Assembly: GCA_030064795.1 (NCBI GenBank) | Contig: JASJEI010000050.1 | Span: 1 to 31,048, forward strand | Source of the DNA: Pleurocapsa sp. MO_226.B13 | GTDB taxonomy: Bacteria; Cyanobacteriota; Cyanobacteriia; Cyanobacteriales; Xenococcaceae | DNA length: 31,048 nucleotides | Direction of reading: 5' to 3' | In this document: piece by piece, positions 1 through 7,644 of the stretch | Position numbering within the stretch: the first letter of the stretch is position 1 | Layout of the letters: every line of letters starts with the position of its first letter | Position numbers and translations under genes: made by a program | The notes under the pieces: model-generated | Databases searched by the model: none | Told to the model about the DNA's origin: nothing | Seen by the model: the letters and a program-made list of their open reading frames with translations, nothing else

Positions 1-66
1 AGTGATCCACTGACAGAAATTCTCCCAAGCACTGCGAGTTTCGCGTGTTTGTAAAGTAGTTGTCAT
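1..66 (-). CDS. psbA: Photosystem II D1 protein, N-terminal 22 codons (partial)
   Basis: The reverse strand reads from an ATG at 66-64 to the window edge without a stop. The translation begins MTTTLQTRE and contains W-E-N-F-C-Q-W-I-T, which matches the conserved cytoplasmic N-terminus of D1 (MTTTLQ-R-E...W-x-x-F-C-x-W-(V/I)-T). D1 is the photosystem II reaction-centre subunit that binds the primary electron acceptors and part of the manganese cluster. Only 22 residues are visible, so I cannot tell a standard D1 from a divergent psbA paralogue: the residues that separate D1 isoforms (such as position 130) lie outside the window. A promoter and a leader of about 100 bases sit upstream. The identification rests on motif recognition over a short stretch. 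Confidence 0.85.
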   Translation of the reverse strand, partial: MTTTLQTRETRSAWENFCQWIT

Positions 67-172
67 ATGTGTTTATGATTGCGTTATTTAATTATCAAGG
101 TTCGTTCTATTTCTAGAACTGAATGATTCAAGCGGGTGATAAAAATGATGTGCTTGTTTCATCCACATTTAC

Positions 173-201
173 ACTTTAACTAAGTTGGGCGACTTTGTCA
201 A
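173..201 (-). promoter_or_regulatory. Putative psbA promoter (-35/-10)
   Basis: On the reverse strand a perfect TTGACA (196-201) is followed, after 17 bases, by TAAAGT (173-178), a 4/6 match to TATAAT. Transcription would start near 166, giving an untranslated leader of about 100 bases before the psbA ATG. No other promoter pair as good lies in the 67-376 intergenic region. Confidence 0.55.
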
Positions 202-320
202 GTTTTGTAACAAAATTCTTGACGATGTTATTTATAAGTTTTGCTTATAATCGATCGAAACTGTTTTTGTCAGCACGGTGTTGAGTTATGTCGTTTCTCA
301 TTTGAATGAGGAATTAAATA

Positions 321-350
321 ACAAAAAACCCAATAAGATGTCTCATTGGG
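321..350 (-). terminator. Rho-independent terminator of nirA
   Basis: On the reverse strand an inverted repeat (CCCAAT at 329-334 pairing with ATTGGG at 345-350, plus inner AGA/TCT pairs) is followed directly by six T residues (323-328). It lies 27 bases past the nirA stop codon and separates nirA from the downstream psbA promoter. Confidence 0.8.
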
Positions 351-376
351 CTTACAGATTAAAGTTCACAGTTTAT

Positions 377-2266
377 TTAAGCATCTAGCACCACAGAACT
401 AACAGGTTTAGCGCAGCAGGTTAAAATTTCTCCTGACTCCAAACCACTAAGAGCGTCATAATCTTCTTCATAGGTAACTTCCCCTTTCAAAACCGTTGCG
501 GTACAAGTACCACAAGTACCTGCGCGACAGCTACTTTCTATTTCTACTCCTACTTTCTCCGCTGCATCCAAAATATATTCGTTTTCTGCACAAACAGTTT
601 CTTTCCAAGAGTTAGCCAAAAAGATTTTAGTCTTGGTAGTAGAACCATTTGCTGATTCTTTAGTATCGGATTTGGGCGTTTCGATTGTAGGTGCAGATTC
701 TTCGATCGCAACGCCGTCTTTGAGCTTGGCATCAAATTCTTCGATTAGTAAGTTACGCAGGGTTACTTTAAGATCTTCACAAGCAACGCCCTTGTTAATC
801 ATATTTCCCAGTTCAGCACCCTTTCCGACTTTCCCCCCAGTAAAGATTTTTGCCCCTTCTACGGCTTGACCATCTTTACGTACCTTTGTACCCATCAAGC
901 CGATATCTCCCGCCTGGGGTTGTCCGCAGGAATTAGGACAACCAGTCCAATGAAGACGCACGCGGTTGGGAATCTCTAATTCTTTGTCGAGTTCCTGTGC
1001 TATTTTCCAGGCTCTTTGTTTGGTTTCGATAATCGCAAAATTGCAGTATCGCGCCCCCGTACAGGAAACAACAGATCGCGATAAAGTAGTAGGATTGATG
1101 GAAAATTTCTCCAACAAAGACTCCGTTAAGAAAGTATCGAGATTTTCGTTAGCAATATAGGGAATAATGACGTTTTGTTCTACCGTTAGTCTAATTTCAC
1201 CATTACCATATACTTCCGCTAATCTAGCTAGTTCAAACATCGATTCAGCATCTAAACGCCCCATAGGAACGTGCAAGCCAACATAACTATAGCCTTCTTG
1301 CTTTTGGGGATGTACTCCCAGATGATCTTTCTTGTCTTGAGTAATTTCGTCGGTTTCAGCAGCAGGTGCAAAGGGTTTGCCAAATTCTTTTTCTACTTCA
1401 GCGCGGAATTTTTCTACCCCCCAGGTTTCAATCAGCCACATCATACGAGCTTTGGGGCGACTGGCTCTCAAACCTTCTCTGCCACCATTTTGAGTATAGA
1501 CAGTTAAAATAGCGCGGGATAGCTCGACTACATCTTCATCATTGCCAGGTACCCAAACTCCCAAGGGAATTGATTCTGCACAGCGTTGTGCGGAGAGATA
1601 ACCCCCGACTAAAACATTAAAACCTAAAACGCCATCTTTATAAGCGGGAATAAAAGCCAGATCGTTTAACTCTGCATGAATCGAATTGTCTCTTGCCCCT
1701 TCAATGGCAATATTAAACTTACGGGGTAAATTGGTAAACGCATAATTACCTTCACCATGATTGGTAATCATGTCCTGAACTTTTTGGTTCATGGCGCGAG
1801 TGTCGATCAATTCATCGGGATCGATACCAGCTACAGGGGAACCCGTTAGGTTGCGGACGTTATCCATCCCCGACTGGATACTGGTTAAACCAACTTCTTT
1901 GAATCTTTTAAATAGTGCGGGAATATCTTCTATACGTACTCCCCTTAGTTGAATGTTTTGGCGAGTAGTAATATCTGCCGTACCATCTTCACCATAACGC
2001 TCGATCCCCGCAGCTAGTACCCGCATCTGTTCGCTAGTCACCACCCCATTGGGTACGCGCATCCTAATCATAAACTGCCCAGGAGTTACGGGACGATAAA
2101 ATATCCCCAACCACTTGAGGCGCGTTTCTAAATCTTCTTTGTTTACTGCTTCCCAACCAATCTTGGCAAAATGTTCTAGCTCGTTTTTAACATCTAATCC
2201 ATCTTTGGCTGCTTTGACTTTTTCTACTTTGTTAAGTTTGATTTTAGTATTGGCTTCGGTAGTCAT
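377..2266 (-). CDS. nirA: Ferredoxin-nitrite reductase with fused C-terminal [2Fe-2S] ferredoxin
   Basis: The 629-residue protein reduces nitrite to ammonium with six electrons from ferredoxin, in the assimilatory nitrate pathway of the cytoplasm. Residues 1 to about 520 are a sulfite/nitrite reductase core with two repeats. The siroheme/[4Fe-4S] ligands are C402, C408, C443 and C447 (motifs CTGARYC and GCPNSCGQ). After an acidic/Ser-Thr linker (about 521-545) comes a plant-type ferredoxin domain with cluster ligands C580, C585, C588 and C617 (CRAGTCGTC ... LTC). Stand-alone NirA is usually about 510 residues, so this is a genuine in-frame fusion carrying its own electron donor; such fusions are known in some filamentous and other cyanobacteria. 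No nitrate transporter or narB follows it: psbA is next. The upstream NtcA site points to nitrogen control. Nitrite rather than sulfite specificity is inferred from family resemblance and from that site. Confidence 0.93.
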   Translation of the reverse strand: MTTEANTKIKLNKVEKVKAAKDGLDVKNELEHFAKIGWEAVNKEDLETRLKWLGIFYRPVTPGQFMIRMRVPNGVVTSEQMRVLAAGIERYGEDGTADITTRQNIQLRGVRIEDIPALFKRFKEVGLTSIQSGMDNVRNLTGSPVAGIDPDELIDTRAMNQKVQDMITNHGEGNYAFTNLPRKFNIAIEGARDNSIHAELNDLAFIPAYKDGVLGFNVLVGGYLSAQRCAESIPLGVWVPGNDEDVVELSRAILTVYTQNGGREGLRASRPKARMMWLIETWGVEKFRAEVEKEFGKPFAPAAETDEITQDKKDHLGVHPQKQEGYSYVGLHVPMGRLDAESMFELARLAEVYGNGEIRLTVEQNVIIPYIANENLDTFLTESLLEKFSINPTTLSRSVVSCTGARYCNFAIIETKQRAWKIAQELDKELEIPNRVRLHWTGCPNSCGQPQAGDIGLMGTKVRKDGQAVEGAKIFTGGKVGKGAELGNMINKGVACEDLKVTLRNLLIEEFDAKLKDGVAIEESAPTIETPKSDTKESANGSTTKTKIFLANSWKETVCAENEYILDAAEKVGVEIESSCRAGTCGTCTATVLKGEVTYEEDYDALSGLESGEILTCCAKPVSSVVLDA

Positions 2267-2468
2267 AAATCTAAACCTTGAAATAGGGCAGTATTGGAAA
2301 AAGGATCTGGGATGAGAAGTAATAAAAATTTATTGGGGTAAAAACAGTATGAATCTCAGAGTAAAGAGTGGTTGGCTCTGTTACTCGCAATTGACGCTGC
2401 AATGTTAAGGGTAAAACTCTTATCTATACTTCTGCTACTAAATGTTTTTTGTATTGTTATCTAACATG

Positions 2469-2508
2469 ATTATGTGGATATGTTGAGAAATTTTGTACTT
2501 TTTGATAC
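2469..2508 (-). promoter_or_regulatory. NtcA-activated promoter of nirA
   Basis: A perfect GTA-N8-TAC NtcA box lies at 2495-2508. Twenty bases downstream on the reverse strand is CATAAT (complement of 2469-2474), a 5/6 match to TATAAT. This is the class II NtcA layout, in which the NtcA box replaces the -35 element, though the spacer is slightly shorter than the commonest 22. Transcription would start near 2461, giving a leader of about 195 bases before the nirA ATG. Between that start and the ATG I see no riboswitch or peptide ORF that I can support. Confidence 0.7.
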
Positions 2509-2576
2509 AAAATACTGTTTGCCATACAATAAACGGATTGAATTAATCCCGATACCGCATCATTTTTGCTCATTAA

Positions 2577-2611
2577 ATTAAATGGGCTTCTCATCAAAAA
2601 GCCCAATTTAA
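2577..2611 (-). terminator. Hairpin, possible terminator downstream of devA
   Basis: GGGCTT (2584-2589) pairs with AAGCCC (2599-2604), and flanking A/T bases extend the stem. It lies about 210 bases past the devA stop and 70 bases upstream of the nirA NtcA box. On the reverse strand the stem is followed only by AT-rich sequence, not a clean T run. The rest of 2509-2816 holds a HIP1 site and no gene that I can support. Confidence 0.35.
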
Positions 2612-2816
2612 CTGATGAATTTACTATTGAAACAGAATTTAGAAATCGTTTTTGTTAACTGCGATCGCTTTTTGTCATCGAGACTTCTTTGAAAAAGAGC
2701 GAGCGAGCGCAATTTATGGGACAATCAATCTGGAATTATCGACCGTGAGTAGTGAGTGTCCTAAGATCAGTCCGTATTGCAATACCAATCGATCTCTACT
2801 TGCTGTTACTTTGTAA

Positions 2817-3521
2817 TCATGCTGCTGGTTGTTTTACGGAATTGTTGACAAGTTTGCCATCTTCTAAATGAACGATGCGATCGGCAACATCGAGAATACG
2901 ATTATCATGGGTAACGAGTAAGATAGTACTGCCCTGTTCCCTAGCTAACTTTTGCATCAGGTTTACTACATCTCTACCAGATTTACTATCCAAAGCTGCG
3001 GTTGGTTCATCAGCCAGGACAATTGCAGGATGGGCGACTAATGCCCGTGCGATCGCCACCCGTTGTTTTTGCCCTCCAGAGAGGTTATCGGGATAGTAAT
3101 CGATTCTATCGCCCAAGCCTACGTGTTCTAACATCGCTACAGCACGATCGCGCATTTCTGCCTTACTATATTTACCCTGTACCTCCAAACCCATCTGCAC
3201 GTTTTGAGTCGCGGTTAAACTACGGTGGAGATTATGCGCCTGAAAGATATAGCCATTGTTGCGTCTGGCTTGGACTAATTCGGCTGGAGATGCACCGCAA
3301 AGCTCTTTTCCGAGTATTTTACAGCTTCCCGACTGGGGCGATCGCAAACCACTAACGAGGGTTAATAAGGTAGTTTTACCAGATCCAGATGGCCCTGTCA
3401 TTAAGACGATTTCTCCCCGATCTATTTCGAGGTTGATGTTAAATAATACTTGTTTGCGGAGTTCGCCTTTGCCGAAGTAATGATCGAGATTTTTGATATT
3501 GATTACTGGTTGATTGTTCAT
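2817..3521 (-). CDS. devA: DevA-type ABC exporter ATP-binding protein
   Basis: This 234-residue nucleotide-binding domain powers an ABC exporter of the DevBCA/MacB-like class. Visible motifs are Walker A GPSGSGKT (43-50), the Q-loop Gln in YIFQ (94), signature LSGGQ (147-151), Walker B IVLADE (167-172), a D-loop (TAALDS) and the H-loop His205. The start KNLDHYFGKGELRKQVL is typical of cyanobacterial DevA proteins. Its expected partners, devC and devB, lie on the same strand but about 5.7 kb upstream (9210-11693), with unrelated genes in between, so this gene is probably transcribed separately. The ATG is preceded directly by TAGT-type short repeats (3523-3574) and has no recognisable Shine-Dalgarno sequence. 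The substrate is unknown; heterocyst family members export envelope glycolipids. Confidence 0.88.
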   Translation of the reverse strand: MNNQPVINIKNLDHYFGKGELRKQVLFNINLEIDRGEIVLMTGPSGSGKTTLLTLVSGLRSPQSGSCKILGKELCGASPAELVQARRNNGYIFQAHNLHRSLTATQNVQMGLEVQGKYSKAEMRDRAVAMLEHVGLGDRIDYYPDNLSGGQKQRVAIARALVAHPAIVLADEPTAALDSKSGRDVVNLMQKLAREQGSTILLVTHDNRILDVADRIVHLEDGKLVNNSVKQPAA

Positions 3522-3522
3522 G

Positions 3523-3574
3523 GTTAGTAGTTAGTGGTTAGTAGTGAGTAGTTAGTAGTGAGTAGTTAGTTGAT
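3523..3574. repeat. Short tandem TTAGTAGTGAGTAG-type repeat array
   Basis: A run of about 50 bases is built almost only from variants of GTTAGTAGT and GAGTAGTTAG, and abuts the devA start codon. Similar arrays sit before the DUF6653 gene and devC. They look like the short tandemly repeated repetitive sequences common in cyanobacterial intergenic DNA. Confidence 0.6.
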
Positions 3575-3740
3575 AGAAACGTTTCTTGAAACGTCCGTAA
3601 AATAATTGATTGAATATGAGCAATTTAATAAATAGATATTTTTATATTGAATTTTCTAAAACTAATTTAGTAGTTTAAACAACTTTAACGAACGAAAACT
3701 AGTGATAACATCTTAAAAAAATTTCCTCAAAGATTTAACT

Positions 3741-4373
3741 ATGTTTGGTACGCAAAACCTGTCTGCATTCTTGTTAGCAGCAATCTCGCTTAACTTATTA
3801 CCTGGTGCGGATACTTTATATATAATTGCTCGCAGTATAGCCCAAGGAAGAAAAGCAGGTATTGTATCGGTTTTAGGAATCAGTACTGGTTCTTTATTAC
3901 ATACAACTGCTGCTGCATTTGGTTTATCGGCTATTTTAGCCACTTCCGCGATCGCCTTTACAATCGTGAAATTAATTGGTGCTACATACTTAGTGTATTT
4001 GGGTATCAAAATGTTCATTAATAATAGTTCTCCAGATGATATGGATATTGCTACTGAAAATAAAAATTTGTGGACTATTTATCGACAGGGGATCTTAACT
4101 AATATTCTTAATCCCAAAGTTGCTTTATTTTTTCTGGCATTGTTACCTCAATTTGTCGATTCAGCAACTAACTATCAAATGTTTTCCTTTTTATTTTTGG
4201 GTTGTTTATTTATTACTACTGGTACTTTATGGTGTATGTTTGTGGCTTTATTAGCTGCCAAAGCTTCTAATATTATTCGTTCCCAAAATCTTTTGATAAA
4301 TATTGCTAACAAGATAACAGGTGTAATTTTCATTGGTTTGGGAATCAAACTTGCTACCGAACAAGCAAAATAA
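3741..4373 (+). CDS. LysE/RhtB family amino-acid exporter
   Basis: The 210-residue protein is almost entirely hydrophobic, with about six membrane segments. It has the LysE-family N-terminal pattern N-L-L-P-G-A-D-T (18-25) followed by a GR-KAG loop and G-I-S-T-G, and a second conserved N-P-K-V-A-L-F-F motif in the middle. LysE/RhtB proteins export amino acids or related small molecules across the inner membrane by proton exchange. The substrate cannot be read from sequence. The gene is divergent from devA and convergent with the COP23-like gene. The ATG at 3741 gives the expected family length. Confidence 0.88.
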   Translation: MFGTQNLSAFLLAAISLNLLPGADTLYIIARSIAQGRKAGIVSVLGISTGSLLHTTAAAFGLSAILATSAIAFTIVKLIGATYLVYLGIKMFINNSSPDDMDIATENKNLWTIYRQGILTNILNPKVALFFLALLPQFVDSATNYQMFSFLFLGCLFITTGTLWCMFVALLAAKASNIIRSQNLLINIANKITGVIFIGLGIKLATEQAK

Positions 4374-4418
4374 GTAGAAGTCACTTTGATAATTATCAAC
4401 TTAATAGGTATGATTTTT

Positions 4419-4943
4419 TTACTTGCCATTAAATAAATCAATTTGATAGCCATAAACTACTGCATCTCCAGGATTTAAATCTTTGTAAGGGCGATCGGTA
4501 TTAATAATTGCTCCTAAAGTTTCCAAAGCTACAATTTGTGGCTCTCCAACAGGTGTTAAAGTAAAAAGTACAAAATTACAACTACCGCTTGTTGTGATAC
4601 AAATTGTCGGAAATACAGCTTCATGTGTACCGATCAATCCAAAAGAAAAAGTCTCGTTATTTTTAACTAGATAGTCATCAATATAATCGGTTAGTTTTTT
4701 CGAGATGTCAGTACATAACTCTTCTGGAGTCTTACTAGTTCGATCTTTTAAAACTTCTTCTTTCCAATAAAAAATAGTTTGCGATCGCCCTGCTTTATTT
4801 TTAGCTACAGTAATCGGAATACCTTGATTATCTTCACAAGCAAAAGTTATATCTGGTGTAGTATTTTTTTGTCCCCATACAGGAGAAATAGAAGATGACA
4901 AGGCAATAATGGTTAATAAAGAAATTATATATTTATTAGTCAT
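4419..4943 (-). CDS. Secreted COP23-like protein (intact copy 1 of 3)
   Basis: The 174-residue protein has a signal peptide (about 1-25, ending V-W-G-Q) and a domain resembling the circadian-oscillating protein COP23 family: an F-A-C start (Cys36), a T-P-E-E-L-C helix, and a paired-Cys segment I-C-I-T-T-S-G-S-C before a hydrophobic V-L-F-T-L-T-P strand. The four cysteines suggest two disulfides in the periplasm or outside the cell. COP23 proteins are cyanobacteria-specific and of unknown biochemical function. The start codon overlaps the stop codon of the broken copy 2 (ATGACTAA), so the three copies once formed one translationally coupled transcript. It is the only member of the array with a complete frame. 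The family assignment is by eye. Confidence 0.7.
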   Translation of the reverse strand: MTNKYIISLLTIIALSSSISPVWGQKNTTPDITFACEDNQGIPITVAKNKAGRSQTIFYWKEEVLKDRTSKTPEELCTDISKKLTDYIDDYLVKNNETFSFGLIGTHEAVFPTICITTSGSCNFVLFTLTPVGEPQIVALETLGAIINTDRPYKDLNPGDAVVYGYQIDLFNGK

Positions 4944-5460
4944 TGTTAAATAGTTCTAAAAAGTCAACCCGATCACCTGTATAGACAAAAAGTCTTTCAT
5001 TTTTCCTTGTTTTTTCTTTAGTAAGCTTTATTATTTCAGGATTCAAAATTGTATGTAAGGTATTTTGTGCCATTGTAAATTGCTCTTTAATAGTAAACAA
5101 TACTTTTGAACATTCATTACGAATTATTCCTGTAGTAACATAGATTGCCGATGTTGCACCAAAATTTTCAGCTATCAAATCAAAAGTAGACATGTCGTGA
5201 CCATCAGTAGAAAACTCATTTAATTTATTGGAAGTATGATGACAAAGTTCTGTTGAACTTTGCTCGATATTATTTAAAGCCTCTTCTTTCCAATGAAAGA
5301 GAGTTTGAGTTTTGCCTTCACTATTTCTGGCTACAGTAATCAGAATACCATTATTCTCTTCACAGGCAAAAATTATATCTGTTGTAGTATTTTCTTGTCC
5401 TCACACAGGAAAAATAAAACCTGATAAACTGATAATAGTTAATAAATAGATTAAATTTTA
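4936..5460 (-). pseudogene. COP23-like pseudogene (copy 2)
   Basis: One reverse-strand frame stays homologous to copy 1 from about 5457 to the TAA at 4936, but it has no start codon (the place of the ATG reads ACA TAA AAT) and a TGA at 5401-5403 where copy 1 has the Trp of P-V-W-G-Q. After the TGA the frame continues G-Q-E-N-T-T-T-D-I-I-F-A-C, then a V-A-R-N-S-E-G-K-T-Q-T segment like copies 1 and 3. The open 85-residue tail (ATG at 5193) is the C-terminal half of this decayed gene, not a separate protein. The two Cys residues of the C-terminal half are partly lost. The end overlaps the copy 1 start by 8 bases. Confidence 0.85.
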
Positions 5461-5514
5461 TGTTGCATTATTTTGTTAGTTGAATGTCGATTTTACCAAG
5501 AATTCCAAAAATAG

Positions 5515-6051
5515 TTATTCTTTATTTTGAAATAAATTTACGCTGTAGTATCCATGGTTAGCTCGGTGACTATTTCTATTTATTACTAGTTTGCTTACAT
5601 TTGGATTGATGAAAATCATCAAAACATTTTTTGCTTCGTCAATAGGATGTTCATTTTTATGAGGTAGAAAGGTAAAAATAAGTTTAGTACACGTAAACCT
5701 AATATTTAAAGTACTAACACAAACTAAGGGTAATCCAGATTGCGTTTCAGGTACTAGTATAAAAGAAGATAAATCGCGATCGCTAGCAGATAAATCATTT
5801 AGTTTTAAAGAAACATCATTAAAAAGTTCTTGTGGAGTTTTTGTAGTTTTGTCTTTTAAAATCTCTTCTTTCCAGTGAAAAATAGTTTGAGTTTTGCCTT
5901 CATTATTTCTAGCTCAAGTAATCAGAACACCATTATTATTTTCACAGCTAAAATTTATCTTTGGTGTGGTATTTTCTTGTCCCCATACAGGAGAAATAGA
6001 ACCAACTAAGATACTACTGGTTAATAAAGGAATTAAATATTTACTTGTCAT
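5515..6051 (-). pseudogene. COP23-like gene with one in-frame TGA (copy 3)
   Basis: The frame runs from an ATG at 6051-6049 to a TAA at 5517-5515, 178 sense positions, interrupted once by TGA at codon 46 (5914-5916). The N-terminus M-T-S-K-Y-L-I-P-L-L...S-P-V-W-G-Q-E-N-T-T-P closely follows copy 1, including the signal peptide and the first Cys (F-S-C). After the TGA the remaining 132 codons are fully open and still homologous: F-H-W-K-E-E-I-L-K-D, T-P-Q-E-L, and a V-C-V...F-T-C segment. The Cys of T-P-E-E-L-C is Phe here. Copies 1 and 2 have GTA (Val) at the TGA position. This is either a very recent pseudogene or, less likely, a sequencing error or readthrough. TGA is an ordinary stop elsewhere in the window. 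Confidence 0.85.
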
Positions 6052-6140
6052 CTCAAAACAATCATTAGCTAATTCCAGATAAATACGTTCGTAATCAAAT
6101 AGATATGTAGATAGGCTCGATCGCGGTTTTTGTTAAACTG

Positions 6141-6161
6141 GTAACTACATTAGTAACTACA
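6141..6161 (+). promoter_or_regulatory. Direct GTAACTAC repeats upstream of the antitoxin gene
   Basis: GTAACTAC occurs at 6141-6148 and again at 6154-6161, a 13-base period, just upstream of the GTG start of the antitoxin gene and flanked by ACTG...CAGT. Toxin-antitoxin operons are normally autoregulated through repeats at this place, so this is a candidate operator. No binding evidence is possible from sequence alone. Confidence 0.4.
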
Positions 6162-6172
6162 GTATTAAAGTC

Positions 6173-6394
6173 GTGAAATTAAAGATTAGGAAGATTGGTA
6201 ACTCTTTGGGTGCGAGTATTCCCAAGGAAATCTTAGAGAAGATGAATGTGGGGGAAGGAGATAGTTTATATGTTACCCAGACTTCTGACGGTATATATTT
6301 AACTCCCTACGATCCAGAATTTGAGAAGGCGATGGAAGCTGCCAAAAACATTACTAATCGCTATCGTAATGCGCTAAAAGAGTTAGCTAAGTGA
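6173..6394 (+). CDS. AbrB/MazE-type antitoxin
   Basis: The 73-residue protein starts at GTG and has a SpoVT/AbrB-type swapped-hairpin DNA-binding domain over residues 1-45: K-I-R-K-I-G-N-S-L-G followed by I-P-K-E-I-L and V-G-E-G-D. A short charged C-terminal tail is expected to wrap the toxin. It is followed with a GTGA overlap by a Doc/Fic toxin frame, so the pair is an AbrB-Doc type II module in which the antitoxin also represses the operon. The antitoxin frame is complete while its toxin partner is split by an IsrB element. It may therefore now be only a free antitoxin or regulator. Confidence 0.85.
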   Translation: MKLKIRKIGNSLGASIPKEILEKMNVGEGDSLYVTQTSDGIYLTPYDPEFEKAMEAAKNITNRYRNALKELAK

Positions 6395-6416
6395 AACAAA
6401 TTCAACTTCCTCGCGT
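6391..6416 (+). pseudogene. doc: Doc toxin gene, 5' fragment (codons 1-8)
   Basis: A GTG overlapping the antitoxin stop (GTGA) opens the frame M-K-Q-I-Q-L-P-R, and the sequence then passes into the inserted element after CGCGT. Joining CGCGT (6412-6416) to TACTCTCC (from 7871) restores the frame exactly and yields M-K-Q-I-Q-L-P-R-V-T-L-P-Q-A-K-A-I-H-E. That matches the usual start of Doc proteins. See the 3' fragment at 7871-8234. Confidence 0.85.
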
Positions 6417-6420
6417 GAGT

Positions 6421-6447
6421 CCCTACCCTCAACGAAGTAGGGTAGGG
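6421..6447. repeat. Subterminal hairpin at the isrB 3' end of the element
   Basis: CCCTACCCT (6421-6429) pairs perfectly with AGGGTAGGG (6439-6447) around a 9-base loop. It starts a few bases inside the left junction. In IS200/IS605 elements such hairpins are the transposase recognition structures; it could also terminate isrB transcription. Confidence 0.65.
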
Positions 6448-6462
6448 AGGTAGAGCGTGCCG

Positions 6463-7644
6463 CTAGGCAATACATAACTTATTTGACCTCCGCAATAACT
6501 TAACTTTTGACAAGCTAAACTGACCGATACGCTTCCAGTTATAGTCATACACACTCAGCTTTTTAGACTTTTCAGTATTGGTAAAACCACCAATCCAACC
6601 ACGATAAGTAATCCCTGCTTTTTCTGCTTCTACATAATCCCCAGCACGAAAACCAAATGGCGTAATCGTTCCTCCTTTACGCTTTCTGATCCCTCCTATA
6701 CTGGGATTATCAAAGTGTAAAGCACGACGGAAATATTGAGGTCTAGTAATAATTCTAAAAACTGAATCAGTTATTCTTACCTCGCCTTTCCATTCGTGTC
6801 CATGACTGTTTTTTGTGTGAAAGGCACGAAACCCAATAAATTCACTCGCTGCCAGGGCAACACCATCAACAGCATGGGTTTGGGGGACAGGATTTTTCTT
6901 GTTTTGTTTATCTTTGAACAAGCCTAAATATTTCCTGATTTGGCTAGTGCCATTACCATCTTTTTGCCATCCATACATTTTTCTGACAGGAGCTAACTTT
7001 TCTAGCTGTTCGATACACCAGTATTGAGCAGCCATAACAGGCGAGAACCCTTTGCCCGAACGTGCAGACTTGCGCGCCATAGTTAAGTCCACATCTGCTT
7101 TTACTACCTCATAGACTATATTTGTAATTGGAAATATTGAGCATAATTCTTTGACTATGCGGATTTCCATTAACCTTGAAGCCTTAATTGACGGCGGTAA
7201 TTTAGATTTAATCCGATTAGAAAATCGCTTTTGTCTGTGGCATCTTTGGGCAAAAGGAAGATTACGATTAATTCTACGTCCGCGTCGAACTCTACGTTGT
7301 AAAGCCCGTCCTCCCACGTTCTTAATCACTTTTCCTTGTTTGATGACAGCAGCACCAAGGCGTTCTTTTACTCTCTGAAAAGGCAATACAGCATGACCGC
7401 GAAACAGAGTAGCCAAAGAACTCTGAACTGCAAAACCAGAATAGGACTTACCTGGGTCACAACCGCAGACTATGGGTTGAGTTTTGGTATCTGATGGAGT
7501 AGCTAACAACTGGACATAATAAACGCCCAAGTCATTCCATTTGCCAACAGCTTTGCCATCTCTAACCCATCTTCTAGCTCGGCTGCATAAAGTTGGCATA
7601 GCAGCACGGCCATCTGGATTTACTACTGGTACTCGATTGTTCAT
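6463..7644 (-). CDS. isrB: IsrB: HNH-less IscB-like RNA-guided nickase
   Basis: The 393-residue protein has the layout of the Cas9-ancestor IscB family. A PLMP-like N-terminus (A-A-M-P-T, 14-18) is followed by RuvC-I G-C-D-P-G (Asp63), an Arg-rich bridge helix (about 112-145, RR-RRGRR...RFSNR), RuvC-II I-V-Y-E-V (Glu179) and RuvC-III H-A-V-D-G (His247, Asp250). The C-terminal domain includes V-Y-D-Y-N-W-K-R-I-G-Q and K-L-L-R-R-S, as in IscB. Only about 70 residues separate RuvC-II from RuvC-III, with no zinc CxxC pair or D-H-I, so the HNH nuclease is absent: this is IsrB, not IscB. Characterised IsrB proteins nick the non-target DNA strand under omega-RNA guidance. All RuvC acidic residues are present, so the protein looks active. 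Start ATG at 7644. Confidence 0.88.
   Translation of the reverse strand: MNNRVPVVNPDGRAAMPTLCSRARRWVRDGKAVGKWNDLGVYYVQLLATPSDTKTQPIVCGCDPGKSYSGFAVQSSLATLFRGHAVLPFQRVKERLGAAVIKQGKVIKNVGGRALQRRVRRGRRINRNLPFAQRCHRQKRFSNRIKSKLPPSIKASRLMEIRIVKELCSIFPITNIVYEVVKADVDLTMARKSARSGKGFSPVMAAQYWCIEQLEKLAPVRKMYGWQKDGNGTSQIRKYLGLFKDKQNKKNPVPQTHAVDGVALAASEFIGFRAFHTKNSHGHEWKGEVRITDSVFRIITRPQYFRRALHFDNPSIGGIRKRKGGTITPFGFRAGDYVEAEKAGITYRGWIGGFTNTEKSKKLSVYDYNWKRIGQFSLSKVKLLRRSNKLCIA

Noticed and set aside
219..251. Forward promoter TTGACG ... TATAAT
   Set aside because: The spacing is 21 bases and no forward gene follows; the good promoter in this gap is on the reverse strand for psbA.
4936..5193. 85-residue reverse-strand ORF as an independent small gene
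   Set aside because: Its frame is continuous with upstream sequence homologous to COP23-like copies 1 and 3, so it is the tail of pseudogene copy 2.
4936..6051. UGA recoding or a genetic-code change as explanation of the TGA codons in COP23-like copies
   Set aside because: Normal genes here (the antitoxin gene and thiL) end in TGA, one TGA replaces Trp and the other Val, and copy 2 also lacks a start codon; decay is simpler.
6463..7644. Calling the protein IscB, Cas9 or TnpB
   Set aside because: There is no HNH domain as in IscB and Cas9, and the Arg-rich bridge helix plus IscB-like C-terminus do not fit TnpB, which has a zinc finger near its C-terminus.
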